The notes: generated by a model not told the origin, from the letters alone. 13,088 bases of DNA from Mariniphaga sp. (GCA_025363795.1 JANYLE010000498.1:1-13088); one strand, 5' to 3'. Shown: positions 1-7,174, counted from the stretch's first letter. Numbers and translations: made by a program.

Positions 1-357
1 GGTCGGATAACTTGAAGCATTGTATAAATTCCATCCGTTATTTGATTAATGTTTCAAGATATTGATCGGATAACTTAAAGCATTGGGTGGATTCCATCCG
101 TTATTCACTAGATTCCTCAAGGTATTTGGTGAATGTCGCAAGTTATTGGCCGGATAACTTAAAACATTAGGCGAATTCCATCCGGTAATTGCCAAATTCC
201 TCAAGGTATTTGGTGAATGTCGTAAGTTATTGGTCAGATAACTTGAAGCATTGGGTGAAAATCTGCTGGTATTTGTTGCGTGTCGCAAGTTATTCCACCA
301 ATAACTTGCGGTATTGAATAAATGACGCAGGCTGATGGCCGGAAAACTTGCGTTTTC
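1..357. repeat. 21-bp tandem repeat array with 63/84-bp higher-order pattern
   Basis: Seventeen consecutive units of exactly 21 bp can be laid end to end from base 1 to 357, most ending in ATT. Four unit classes recur: A (GGTCGGATAACTTGAAG...) at 1, 64, 148 and 232; B (GGGTGGATTCCATCCGT...) at 22, 85, 169 and, degraded, 253; C (AGATTCCTCAAGGTATT) at 106 and 190; D (TGGTGAATGTCGCAAGT...) at 43, 127, 211 and 274. The order A-B-D, A-B-C-D, A-B-C-D, A-B-D shows duplication of 63- and 84-bp blocks on top of the 21-bp period. The last units (295-357) are diverged. The array continues off the left edge, so its full length is unknown. A stop-free minus-strand frame (411 to 46) would give Asn-initial heptads such as NNLRHSP and NTLRNLV. 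It ends in a mutated D unit while the repeats continue beyond it in register, so I read the array as noncoding. No gene or other element is visible in 358-494. Confidence 0.93.
284..310. repeat. Perfect 11-bp inverted repeat in the 21-mer array
   Basis: CGCAAGTTATT (284-294) and AATAACTTGCG (300-310) are exact reverse complements around a 5-nt spacer, CCACC. It arises where a D-type unit meets the next unit. Weaker versions with 7-bp arms (AAGTTAT/ATAACTT, 7-nt loop) occur at the D/A junctions 140-160 and 224-244. No T-run follows on either strand, so it does not look like an intrinsic terminator for the thioesterase gene that ends at 495. Confidence 0.8.
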
Positions 358-494
358 TGTCAGATTGCGGCTCATTCTGACCAAAGGATGAGCTGCATCC
401 GATGAATTCATGTGGTGATCTTTGGTTGATCATCCCGTTGTGCAGCAATTCTTCCTGAAGGTTCTGTTTATGCTTGCGAAATGAATCAATCGTC

Positions 495-911
495 TTACTG
501 CCTATTGCCCAAATCCTCAATTTTCTTCTTAATCTGATCCGAAATCAAGAGTTTGCTGTTCTTGTCGAAGTTATATAAAACAATGATATCATGCGCTTCT
601 GCTGAAATTTCATCCTGATCATTTCTTATTTCATGCAATATCCTGAAACTTGTGTTTTTGATGAGATCAACTTTCGAATAGACCGTTATATTCCCCGGAT
701 AAAACAATATTTTCCGGAACTGGCAGGTTGTGGAAGCGAGTATCGGTCCGGTTTTTATTTCTGAATTCAAAGGCATCAAACCTATTGCCTCCATATAATT
801 AACTCTTGCCGATTGAATATATTGCAGGATCGATAAATTGTTTACATGTCCAAAAAGATCAATTTCACTCCAGTCAATCCGAAGCTCAAGTTTTAACGAA
901 AAGTTTTCCAT
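495..911 (-). CDS. Acyl-CoA thioesterase, 4HBT/FadM-like hotdog fold
   Basis: This 138-residue protein has the size and signature of single-domain hotdog thioesterases, which hydrolyse acyl-CoA to free acid and CoA in the cytoplasm. The N-terminal motif W14-S-E-I-D18-L-F-G-H-V-N-N25 matches the family pattern [YW]xDxDxxGHVNN, and D18 is the expected catalytic acid. The middle region (CQFRKILFYPGN, SKVDLIKNTSFRILHEI) fits the strands that follow the central helix. The acyl substrate cannot be read from sequence. The start was chosen because residues from MENFSLKLELRIDWSEID fit the family's N-terminus; no strong Shine-Dalgarno is visible, as is usual in Bacteroidetes. It lies 67 bp downstream of the PhzF-family gene on the same strand and probably shares its transcript. 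The 21-bp repeat array lies beyond its stop. Confidence 0.88.
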   Translation of the reverse strand: MENFSLKLELRIDWSEIDLFGHVNNLSILQYIQSARVNYMEAIGLMPLNSEIKTGPILASTTCQFRKILFYPGNITVYSKVDLIKNTSFRILHEIRNDQDEISAEAHDIIVLYNFDKNSKLLISDQIKKKIEDLGNRQ

Positions 912-978
912 TCAATTACGCTTATGTGTTTTCTTAAACTTAGACGGTTATTGTGTCATTTGTTTATATGGCTTATTA

Positions 979-1887
979 TCAGATTTCTATTTCAGTTTTA
1001 AAGATTACAACAGCATCTCCTTTTATCCGGATCAATGATGGTCGGTCATTCTCAATTTTTACCATGACATTCACGACTCCGGGCCTGTCTATTTCAATAC
1101 CTTGTCTTCCGTTGAATTCGAACAGATTGTCTTTGTAATCTACAATCTTATTTTGTACTAAATAGCCACCCAATGGTCCGTTTGCATTGCCGGTAACGGG
1201 ATCTTCGTTGATACCGACTACCGGAGCGAACATCCTCCCGTAAGTCAACGTGTCATTGCGATCAGAATCGAACGTAAAAACAAAGTATCCGTTGCAATTA
1301 ATCCGTTTGCTTAAATTGGCTAATGCTATAAAGTCAGGAGTCATCTCATTTAACTTCACTCTTTTTTTTATCCCGACCATCACCTTTGAATGTCCTGTCG
1401 AAGCTATCTGGATCGGGCATTTCTTATCTGTATCCGAGTATTTAAGGTTCAATGCATTTAGCAATTCTTTTAATGTATCATCATCAAATGTGGGACTGAG
1501 CTCAAATTTACCCTGGGTCATGATTACCTGATAGTCTTCATTTGTCTTTAGTATCTCAAAAGGAAGAATACCAATCTGTGTTTTAAATCTTAAGACACAG
1601 GAATCGAGCTTTTCTTCAAGTGCCTTTGCATACATGGCTGCAATCGTTGCGTGTCCGCAAGTCGGAACTTCTGTTTTGGGCGTAAAGTACCGGATGATCC
1701 CATCGCAATCGGTATCATCAGGAGCAAAAAGAAAAGCGGTCTCTGAATTGTTTAATTCTCTTGCGATCATTTGCATTTGGTCATCGCTTAATCCATCTGC
1801 ATTAACTACAACTCCTGCAGGATTTCCTTTGAACCGCTCTTTTGTGAAAGAATCAATCTGGTAAGTTTTTAGTTTTTTCATAATCAT
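979..1887 (-). CDS. PhzF family phenazine-biosynthesis-like isomerase/epimerase
   Basis: This 302-residue protein is full length for the PhzF/YddE family (diaminopimelate-epimerase-like double fold). Visible signatures are YQIDSFT..RFKGNPAGVVV (9-28), the conserved catalytic Glu in NNSETAF (E49), PTCGHAT (75-81), and late in the protein NEDPVTGNANGPLGGYLV. In PhzF proper this Glu drives isomerisation of DHHA in phenazine synthesis. No other phenazine genes are nearby, so this is probably one of the many PhzF homologues of unknown substrate. The coordinates use the first ATG (MIMKK...). A second ATG two codons in (1879-1881) is equally plausible and would remove two residues. A weak TAnnTTTG-type box (TATTTTTG, minus strand, 1988-1995) would give a leader of about 95 nt. 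The 274 bp between it and the Fic gene hold no convincing gene. Confidence 0.9.
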   Translation of the reverse strand: MIMKKLKTYQIDSFTKERFKGNPAGVVVNADGLSDDQMQMIARELNNSETAFLFAPDDTDCDGIIRYFTPKTEVPTCGHATIAAMYAKALEEKLDSCVLRFKTQIGILPFEILKTNEDYQVIMTQGKFELSPTFDDDTLKELLNALNLKYSDTDKKCPIQIASTGHSKVMVGIKKRVKLNEMTPDFIALANLSKRINCNGYFVFTFDSDRNDTLTYGRMFAPVVGINEDPVTGNANGPLGGYLVQNKIVDYKDNLFEFNGRQGIEIDRPGVVNVMVKIENDRPSLIRIKGDAVVIFKTEIEI

Positions 1888-2161
1888 TTTAGGTGAATGA
1901 CGTTCAACTTGTTTGTAACCTCTTCGAAGGTAAAGTAAACCATCGTATTATTCCGGTTTTCTATACCTTGCAGTTATCATCGTTCAACAAAAATAATCAT
2001 AAAACAATACTAATGGCTGATTTGCTTATAGAGAAACTAATGACTTTAAAATTATTATTTGGATTTTTGCGGTTGCGTTAAATGTAGTTACGAAGGTCTT
2101 TTGTTCTTCGCTTCAGTGGTTGGATTTCCTTATGTGTTCAGGCAAATTGTTAGCGGGTCTC

Positions 2162-2947
2162 TTAGAAGAGCAATGAAAATCCTGATTTACGTTGCTTAAA
2201 TTTTTCTAATTCCGATTCATAAAACTTAATCTGCTGACGACAAATAAAATCTCTGAAAATATCCAGGTTCCCTTGATCCTCCGTTTCATTCAGTGCATCA
2301 ATATATTCAGCCCGGTCCTCCGTAAATATTTTTATAAGTGGTTCTTTGTGATATAATTGAATGTAATTCATCAATAGTCTTGCGGTCCTTCCGTTACCAT
2401 CACCAAACGGGTGAATGTTTACAAAGTTGTAGTGAATATCAGCGGATAATTTTATGATCTCATCCCCCTGAGCACTATCGATCCGGCTATTTATAGTATC
2501 AACAAGTTGCTGTAATAGTTTGGGAACTTTCAAAAAATCAGGGAAATACTTTATATCAACATATACCTGTGCTAATCTTAAATCACCTTTGGATGTATCA
2601 AAATCACCAGAGATTGTACTGACTTTGCTTCCGGTTGATTTCATTACAAAAGCGTTAATCTCCCGGATGAATTCAACTGAAAGTTTTCTTTTTTCCCTGG
2701 CTGCTTCTTTCAACATTAAAAAAGCATCGTAATGATCTTTGATCATCAAATGGTCAGTCAATGGTTTTCCTTGGGCTGTTATATTGTTCTCAATAAGAAC
2801 TTTAGTGTCTGTTTCAGATAATGAGCAACCTTCAATCTTTGATGAATTATAGACAATTGAAATCATGCAGAATTTCTCATAATCAATCGAATCCGTAATT
2901 CGTTGATTAATGTATTGTTCTCTTAGTATTTTAAGTTGATCCCACAT
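2162..2947 (-). CDS. Fic domain protein (class II, N-terminal inhibitory helix)
   Basis: Fic enzymes usually transfer AMP from ATP onto a hydroxyl of a target protein. Here (261 residues) the catalytic motif HPFGDGNGRTAR (179-190) is intact, including the catalytic His179 and the anion-binding GNGR loop. An (S/T)xxxE(G/N) inhibitory motif, S35-S-K-I-E-G40, lies N-terminal to the Fic core. That placement defines class II Fic proteins, which hold themselves in check by Glu39 blocking productive ATP binding. An in-frame TTG at 2972-2974 would extend the protein by nine residues (MLHLLKIDI). I chose ATG 2945-2947 because a good TAnnTTTG box sits at 2963-2970, overlapping the region upstream of that ATG. 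There is no wHTH domain, so unlike many Fic proteins it lacks an obvious DNA-binding part. It stands alone between gntP and the PhzF gene with no separate antitoxin gene. The target is unknown. Confidence 0.92.
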   Translation of the reverse strand: MWDQLKILREQYINQRITDSIDYEKFCMISIVYNSSKIEGCSLSETDTKVLIENNITAQGKPLTDHLMIKDHYDAFLMLKEAAREKRKLSVEFIREINAFVMKSTGSKVSTISGDFDTSKGDLRLAQVYVDIKYFPDFLKVPKLLQQLVDTINSRIDSAQGDEIIKLSADIHYNFVNIHPFGDGNGRTARLLMNYIQLYHKEPLIKIFTEDRAEYIDALNETEDQGNLDIFRDFICRQQIKFYESELEKFKQRKSGFSLLF

Positions 2948-2962
2948 GATATCAATTTTCAA

Positions 2963-2993
2963 CAAATGTAACAACTCTTTTACCGATCTGAAA
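2963..2993 (-). promoter_or_regulatory. Bacteroidetes-type promoter for the Fic gene
   Basis: Read on the minus strand this is TTTC-N19-TACATTTG, against the Bacteroidetes consensus TTTG-N19-ish-TAnnTTTG: a perfect -7 box and 3 of 4 bases at -33. Transcription would start about 10 nt upstream of ATG 2947 and downstream of the alternative TTG 2974. This supports the shorter start and a transcript independent of gntP. Confidence 0.55.
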
Positions 2994-3002
2994 ATCGAAC
3001 TA

Positions 3003-4319
3003 TTAAATTAAGTGACTTAAGATCAATACCCCGATCAATCCGATGATACCAATGAGGGTTTCCATCACGGTCCAGACCAGGAAGGTTTGTTTGATTGATG
3101 TGTTGAAATACTCCTTAAACATCCAGAAACCAATATCATTAAAATGGGAGAACATCAGGCTTCCTGCTCCTGTGGCAATCACCATCAATTCAGGTGAAAC
3201 GTTGGTTCCGGCTATTAAAGGTAAAGTTAAACCGGCTGCTGTTATGCAGGAGACTGTTGCGGAGCCGATTGCAAACCGGATTAATGCTGCAACACTCCAG
3301 GTCAGCACTAAGGGCGACATGCTGAATCCGCTTGCAATTACTTTTATATAATCGGCCGTTCCGCTATCAACGAGCACTTGTTTGAAAGCACCACCCGAAG
3401 CAATGATCAACAAGATCATTGCAACACCTGAAGCCGAATCGGATAAGGTTTTCATGAGGTCCGACATCTTTCTTTTCTTCCGGATACCGAGCAGGTAAAT
3501 GCCAATAAATACAGCGAAGAAGAGTGCAACAGTGGGATCGCTGATAAACTTCAGTATTTTGACGTTGCTGTTTTCTGCAGGTATAACCATCTGAATAACT
3601 GCCCCTGATAACATCAGGATAATAGGACTGATAGCAGTAAACAGACTCGCTGATAGGGACGGTAACTCTTCTTTCGTGAACTCACGGGCAACAAACAGTT
3701 CTTTAGGCGGTGTTAGCTTCCAATTCGTATAGAATCTTGAAAGCAGGGGACCGGCAATGATAATGCTGGGAATTGCAACCATCATTCCGTACATCAAAGT
3801 CAGGTTGGCATTTGCATGAAATATAAATGCGATAGAGGTTGGGGCAGGGTGGGGCGGGAGAAACCCATGGGTGACCGAAAGTGCCGCACACAAGGGTAGT
3901 CCAAGGTAGATCAGCGGCAATTTTGTTGAGGCAGCCAGCGCATAAATAAGGGGAATCAAAACAAGGAAACCCGCATTGTAAATCATGGGTAATCCAACGA
4001 GAAAACCTGTGATCATGATCGCGATCTGGATCTTTGCAAGTCCGAAGAGGTCAACCAGTTTATTGGTGATCTGGTAAGCCGCGCCACTCTCTTCCAATAA
4101 TTTCCCGAGCATTGCACCGAAAACAATGATAAGGGCGAGGCTTCCCATCGTACTTCCAAGTCCGGAAGTAATCGATTGAAGAATAACAAGCGGTTCCATG
4201 CTATTGAGCAAACCAACAGCAAAAGAGGTGATTAAGAGCGCAAGAAATGCGCTGATTTTGTAGATACTGATTAGTACAAACAGCAGAATGATTCCGGCTA
4301 TGATAATGATTAGCGGCAT
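3003..4319 (-). CDS. GntP family permease (gluconate/organic acid:H+ symporter)
   Basis: This 438-residue, strongly hydrophobic inner-membrane protein matches the usual length (about 440) and pattern of GntP/GntT/DsdX-type carriers. Diagnostic stretches include FGAMLGKLLEESGAA (about 67-81), GLPMIYNAGFLVLIPL (109-124), SVTHGFLPPHPAPTSIA (148-164, with the family's PPHPAP loop) and a C-terminal ATGAGSLMFSHFNDIGFWMFKEYF segment. About a dozen membrane spans are evident as long L/I/A/G runs separated by short charged loops. Family members import gluconate, D-serine, ketogluconate or other hydroxy acids with protons. The exact substrate cannot be assigned, because no gluconokinase, dehydratase or aldolase gene lies beside it, which is unusual for this family. 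A palindrome directly upstream (4351-4366) suggests specific regulation. Confidence 0.92.
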   Translation of the reverse strand: MPLIIIIAGIILLFVLISIYKISAFLALLITSFAVGLLNSMEPLVILQSITSGLGSTMGSLALIIVFGAMLGKLLEESGAAYQITNKLVDLFGLAKIQIAIMITGFLVGLPMIYNAGFLVLIPLIYALAASTKLPLIYLGLPLCAALSVTHGFLPPHPAPTSIAFIFHANANLTLMYGMMVAIPSIIIAGPLLSRFYTNWKLTPPKELFVAREFTKEELPSLSASLFTAISPIILMLSGAVIQMVIPAENSNVKILKFISDPTVALFFAVFIGIYLLGIRKKRKMSDLMKTLSDSASGVAMILLIIASGGAFKQVLVDSGTADYIKVIASGFSMSPLVLTWSVAALIRFAIGSATVSCITAAGLTLPLIAGTNVSPELMVIATGAGSLMFSHFNDIGFWMFKEYFNTSIKQTFLVWTVMETLIGIIGLIGVLILSHLI

Positions 4320-4350
4320 ATTAGATCAATTAGTCAATATCTGACGAAAG

Positions 4351-4366
4351 TAGGATATTTATCCTA
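4351..4366. promoter_or_regulatory. Palindromic operator candidate upstream of gntP-family gene
   Basis: TAGGAT-ATTT-ATCCTA is a perfect 6-bp inverted repeat with a 4-nt spacer, 32 bp upstream of the permease start. It adjoins a near-consensus minus-strand -7 box (TACTTTCG, 4345-4352), so a bound regulator would cover the promoter. A second, smaller perfect palindrome, ATAGCGCTAT, lies at 4395-4404. The regulator's identity is not visible in this window. Confidence 0.45.
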
Positions 4367-4436
4367 AAGTGTGCAGGAATTATTTAAAATTAAGATAGCG
4401 CTATGCAACTGCCTGGTAAGAATGGGGCGTTATTTG

Positions 4437-4474
4437 AAAAGCAAAACTCCTGACCGGTGTGAACCGACAGGAGT
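4437..4474 (-). terminator. Intrinsic terminator downstream of trpS
   Basis: Minus-strand reading: ACTCCTG (4474-4468), an inner CGGT-loop-ACCG stem, then CAGGAGT (4452-4446), followed directly by TTTTGCTTTT. The long stem with a T-rich tail starts about 32 bp after the trpS stop codon and separates trpS from the permease gene. Confidence 0.85.
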
Positions 4475-4506
4475 CTCAAACAAATATTGTGGCAACAAAT
4501 CGTTGA

Positions 4507-5502
4507 TTAATAAAATTTTCTGAACCCGATAATTTTACGAACTTCTTCCAGTGTTTTTGAAGCCGATTCGCGCGCTTTTTCTGCGCCGTTTTTGGCTACT
4601 TTCGACAGGTACTCGCTATCCTTGGTAATCTCTTCAATACGACCCCGGATTGGATTGGTAAAGTTGATGATATCCTCGGCAAGCTGTTTTTTCAGATCTC
4701 CATAACGGATCGTACATTTGTTATAGGCATCATCGAAATGGCTCACAACATCAGGAGTCGACACGACATCCAGCAGCGTGAACAGATTTTGGATCACCTC
4801 CGGCTTTTTCTGATTCATTTCCGTTGGTCCAACATCAGTTACTGCTTTCATTACCTTCTTACGGATGCTTGCAGGCGACTCGGCCAGAGAGATCGCATTC
4901 CCTTCTGATTTCCCCATTTTTCCCGAACCATCAAGTCCCGGAATCTTCACCATATCCTGCCCTTCAAAAGTGTAGGATTTGGGGATCGGGAAAGTATCGA
5001 CATTGTACATCCGGTTGAACCTGCGGCCAAAAGTACGTGCCATCTCGAGGTTTTGCTCCTGATCTTTTCCAACAGGAACCAGATGCGCTTTGTGAATAAG
5101 GATATCGGAGGCCATCAGTACAGGATAGGTAAGTAAACCTGCGTTGACGTTTTCGGGTTGCTGGCGTGCCTTGTCTTTGAAAGAGGTGGTTCGCTCCAAC
5201 TCTCCAAGATAGGCATTCATATTTAAAAGAAGGTATAGTTCAAGAATCTCCGGCACATCACTCTGAATGAAAATTGTTGCTTTCTCAGGATCGATGCCGC
5301 AAGCCAGGTATTCAGCCAGCACTTGCTTAACATTGGTGTGAAGATCTGCAGGAGTTGGGTGTGTAGTAAGGGAATGCCAGTCAGCAATAAAGAAAAAAGT
5401 ATTGTGCTGATGCTGCATTTCGATGAAATTTTTCACTGCTCCAAAATAATTTCCCAGGTGCAGGTTCCCGGTTGAACGAATTCCGCTTACTACTGTTGAC
5501 AT
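4507..5502 (-). CDS. trpS: Tryptophanyl-tRNA synthetase
   Basis: Class I aminoacyl-tRNA synthetase that charges tRNA-Trp with tryptophan using ATP in the cytoplasm. The 331 residues are the normal bacterial length. The HIGH-type motif is T11-G-N-L-H-L-G-N18, and the KMSKS-type loop is K195-M-G-K-S199 in DGSGKMGKSEGNAISL. Other conserved blocks are FFIADWHSLT (37-46), the MASDIL segment (130-135) and VGKDQEQNLEMAR (144-156), which form the tryptophan pocket. The start at MSTVVSGIRSTGNLHLGN fits the family N-terminus. It has its own terminator downstream and a candidate promoter far upstream, giving a long leader with no visible run of Trp codons. It is probably a single-gene transcript. Confidence 0.98.
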   Translation of the reverse strand: MSTVVSGIRSTGNLHLGNYFGAVKNFIEMQHQHNTFFFIADWHSLTTHPTPADLHTNVKQVLAEYLACGIDPEKATIFIQSDVPEILELYLLLNMNAYLGELERTTSFKDKARQQPENVNAGLLTYPVLMASDILIHKAHLVPVGKDQEQNLEMARTFGRRFNRMYNVDTFPIPKSYTFEGQDMVKIPGLDGSGKMGKSEGNAISLAESPASIRKKVMKAVTDVGPTEMNQKKPEVIQNLFTLLDVVSTPDVVSHFDDAYNKCTIRYGDLKKQLAEDIINFTNPIRGRIEEITKDSEYLSKVAKNGAEKARESASKTLEEVRKIIGFRKFY

Positions 5503-5666
5503 TTGATATGCTTTTAATTAAAACGTGTTTTTAATATTCCTTTACGGAGATTTTGATGTTTTAGTCCCTTCAAAGGCGAAACAGAAATTTGAAAACAGGC
5601 TCAGAGAAAACCAATCCGGTTTCCTTATCCGTTTTTAAAACGTCTGTTGTACCTTATTTAAGGCTA

Positions 5667-5698
5667 CAAAAGTATAAAAACCGTGGAGATGGTGCAGA
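5667..5698 (-). promoter_or_regulatory. Candidate trpS promoter with long leader
   Basis: The minus-strand reading is TCTG-N20-TACTTTTG: a perfect TAnnTTTG -7 box and a 3-of-4 -33 box. Transcription starting near 5660 would leave about 155 nt of untranslated leader before trpS. The leader is A/T-rich and contains only weak short hairpins. I see no T-box or recognisable riboswitch. Confidence 0.4.
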
Positions 5699-6433
5699 TT
5701 ATTCTTTCAATCCGGCAATTTCGTAATTTTCGGGACTGATAAGCGGTTCTCCTTTATACCTGAGTAGAAGTTGGGCAATTGCTAAGGTGTCTTTTTCGCA
5801 GTAACGTGCAATTCTTTCTACATCAAAAGTTTTATAATAAATATCCGCAACCTGACTGCCGTCGATATCATCTTTGGGTGTCGGAATATTAAAGATGGCA
5901 CAGAGGAGCTCAAGCGAAGAATAGTGTTTGTAGTCTCCAAATTTCCACAATTGAAGTGTGTCGAGCATTACATCCCTTATTTCCCATGGTTTTGCCCCGG
6001 CCATATCCAAAACCGGGGGGAGTGGTAACCCATTAATTAGTAATCGCCTGGCAATAAAAGGGAAATCGAATTCCTGCCCGTTGTGTGCACACATTCTATG
6101 CATCGGATTAGCCATAAACCCGGCAAGCATTTCGGAAAATTCCTGCAAAATAGCCTTTTCGTCTTCGCCAAAATAGGATTTTACGCGGTAAGCCCGCTCT
6201 TTTCCTTTGTGAAATATTTTTCCGGCTGAGATGCAAACGATTTTCCCAAATTCAGCATAAATACCGGCCCTGTTATAAAGATCATCTGCCGAATCGCCCT
6301 CTTTCCCAATTTGAACAGCCTTTTTTTTCCATAGTTTTTGAATATTCTCCGGCACTGAGCTCAGATTTTCGAACTGCGGAACTGTTTCAATGTCTATAAA
6401 TAAAACATGTTCGGGTAGCAATTTTTCAAGCAT
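5699..6433 (-). CDS. Predicted 3'-5' exonuclease, PolB exonuclease-like (DEDDy)
   Basis: This 244-residue stand-alone protein resembles the exonuclease domain of family B DNA polymerases (the DNA_pol_B_exo2 type). All three exonuclease motifs are visible. Exo I is FIDIETVP with D14 and E16; Exo II is AHNGQEFDFPFIARR with N118 and D123; Exo III is RYCEKDTLAIAQL with Y211 and D215, making it the DEDDy subtype. These acidic residues bind two metal ions for hydrolysis of DNA or RNA from the 3' end. No polymerase domain is attached. It follows udk by 11 bp on the same strand, so the two are probably co-transcribed. The in vivo substrate of this family is not settled. Confidence 0.9.
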   Translation of the reverse strand: MLEKLLPEHVLFIDIETVPQFENLSSVPENIQKLWKKKAVQIGKEGDSADDLYNRAGIYAEFGKIVCISAGKIFHKGKERAYRVKSYFGEDEKAILQEFSEMLAGFMANPMHRMCAHNGQEFDFPFIARRLLINGLPLPPVLDMAGAKPWEIRDVMLDTLQLWKFGDYKHYSSLELLCAIFNIPTPKDDIDGSQVADIYYKTFDVERIARYCEKDTLAIAQLLLRYKGEPLISPENYEIAGLKE

Positions 6434-6444
6434 ATCTCATCGGT

Positions 6445-7062
6445 TTAAGGGTTGTCGTGGAGATGTTTCTCAATATATTGGGTAATAATATCGATTGCTA
6501 CTTTGTTTTTCCCTCCTTCCGGCACAATAATATCTGCATACCGTTTGGTCGGTTCAATAAATTGCAGGTGGCTGGGCCTGACGGTATCCTCATAACGCTG
6601 AAGAACCTTAATTACGTCTCTTCCCCGTTCAATGATGTCGCGCATGATCACCCTTGACAACCGGACATCTGCCTCGCAGTCGACAAATATTTTGATATCC
6701 ATTAATTTACGTAGTTTTTCGGGTTGGAGACAAAGGATCCCTTCTACGATGATGATCTTATGAGGCTTTACTTCTACCGTCTCGGCGAACCGGGTGCAGG
6801 TAAGGTAGGAGTAGATGGGTTGTTGTACACTTTCCCCTTTTTTAAGTTTTTTAATACTGTCGATTAATAATTCGAATTCAATACTATCCGGATGGTCGAA
6901 GTTGATTTCCTGTCGTTGTTCGATGGGGAGGTGACTGTTATCGCGGTAGTAGGAATCCTGCGAAAGGACAGCGACATCGCCTTTTTTTAACCTGCTGATA
7001 ATTTCATTGACAACCGTAGTTTTTCCCGATCCGGTTCCTCCCGCTATTCCAATAATGAGCAT
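6445..7062 (-). CDS. udk: Uridine kinase
   Basis: Phosphorylates uridine (and usually cytidine) to the 5'-monophosphate in pyrimidine salvage. The 205 residues show the P-loop GGTGSGKT (8-15), the catalytic-base segment SQDSYY with D36, NFDHPD (54-59), EGIL (107-110), the lid region RLSRVIMRDIIERGRD, and FIEPTKRYADIIVPEGGKNKVAIDI near the C-terminus. The base-recognition segment reads YSYLTCTR (84-91), where most enzymes have YxYxxHTR; Cys89 occupies the His position that contacts the pyrimidine base in human UCK2 (His117). It heads a probable two-gene operon with the exonuclease. A minus-strand TAATTTTG box at 7175-7182 is a possible promoter with about a 105-nt leader. Confidence 0.96.
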   Translation of the reverse strand: MLIIGIAGGTGSGKTTVVNEIISRLKKGDVAVLSQDSYYRDNSHLPIEQRQEINFDHPDSIEFELLIDSIKKLKKGESVQQPIYSYLTCTRFAETVEVKPHKIIIVEGILCLQPEKLRKLMDIKIFVDCEADVRLSRVIMRDIIERGRDVIKVLQRYEDTVRPSHLQFIEPTKRYADIIVPEGGKNKVAIDIITQYIEKHLHDNP

Positions 7063-7174
7063 ATAATCAATTGTTTGAAATGATATAGGTTTGTAAATGT
7101 ATTTTAAATTTCCGATTTTGCTGTTGTTTTGGTTGTTGATGATCAGTGCTTAATAGGACAACCAAACCGGTATT

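Noticed and set aside
1..357. CRISPR array
   Set aside because: Units are contiguous 21-mers with no unique spacers and gradual divergence, and no cas genes are present.
290..520. Minus-strand open frame of 76 codons overlapping the thioesterase end
   Set aside because: It runs across the 3' end of the thioesterase and the diverged repeat units, shows no family features and has no start signal.
1901..1988. Direct repeat CGTTCAAC at 1901 and 1981
   Set aside because: An 8-bp repeat within a 274-bp spacer is expected by chance about half the time.
1893..2081. Plus-strand open frame of 62 codons between the PhzF and Fic genes
   Set aside because: Short, no recognisable motif, no promoter, and compatible with chance in A/T-rich spacer.
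2091..2110. CGAAG/CTTCG hairpin downstream of the Fic gene
   Set aside because: Only 5 bp with a 10-nt loop and no T-run on the minus strand; not a credible terminator.
5630..5642. CGTTTTTAAAACG palindrome in the trpS leader
   Set aside because: A/T-only core with two G/C pairs; too weak to call a terminator or operator.
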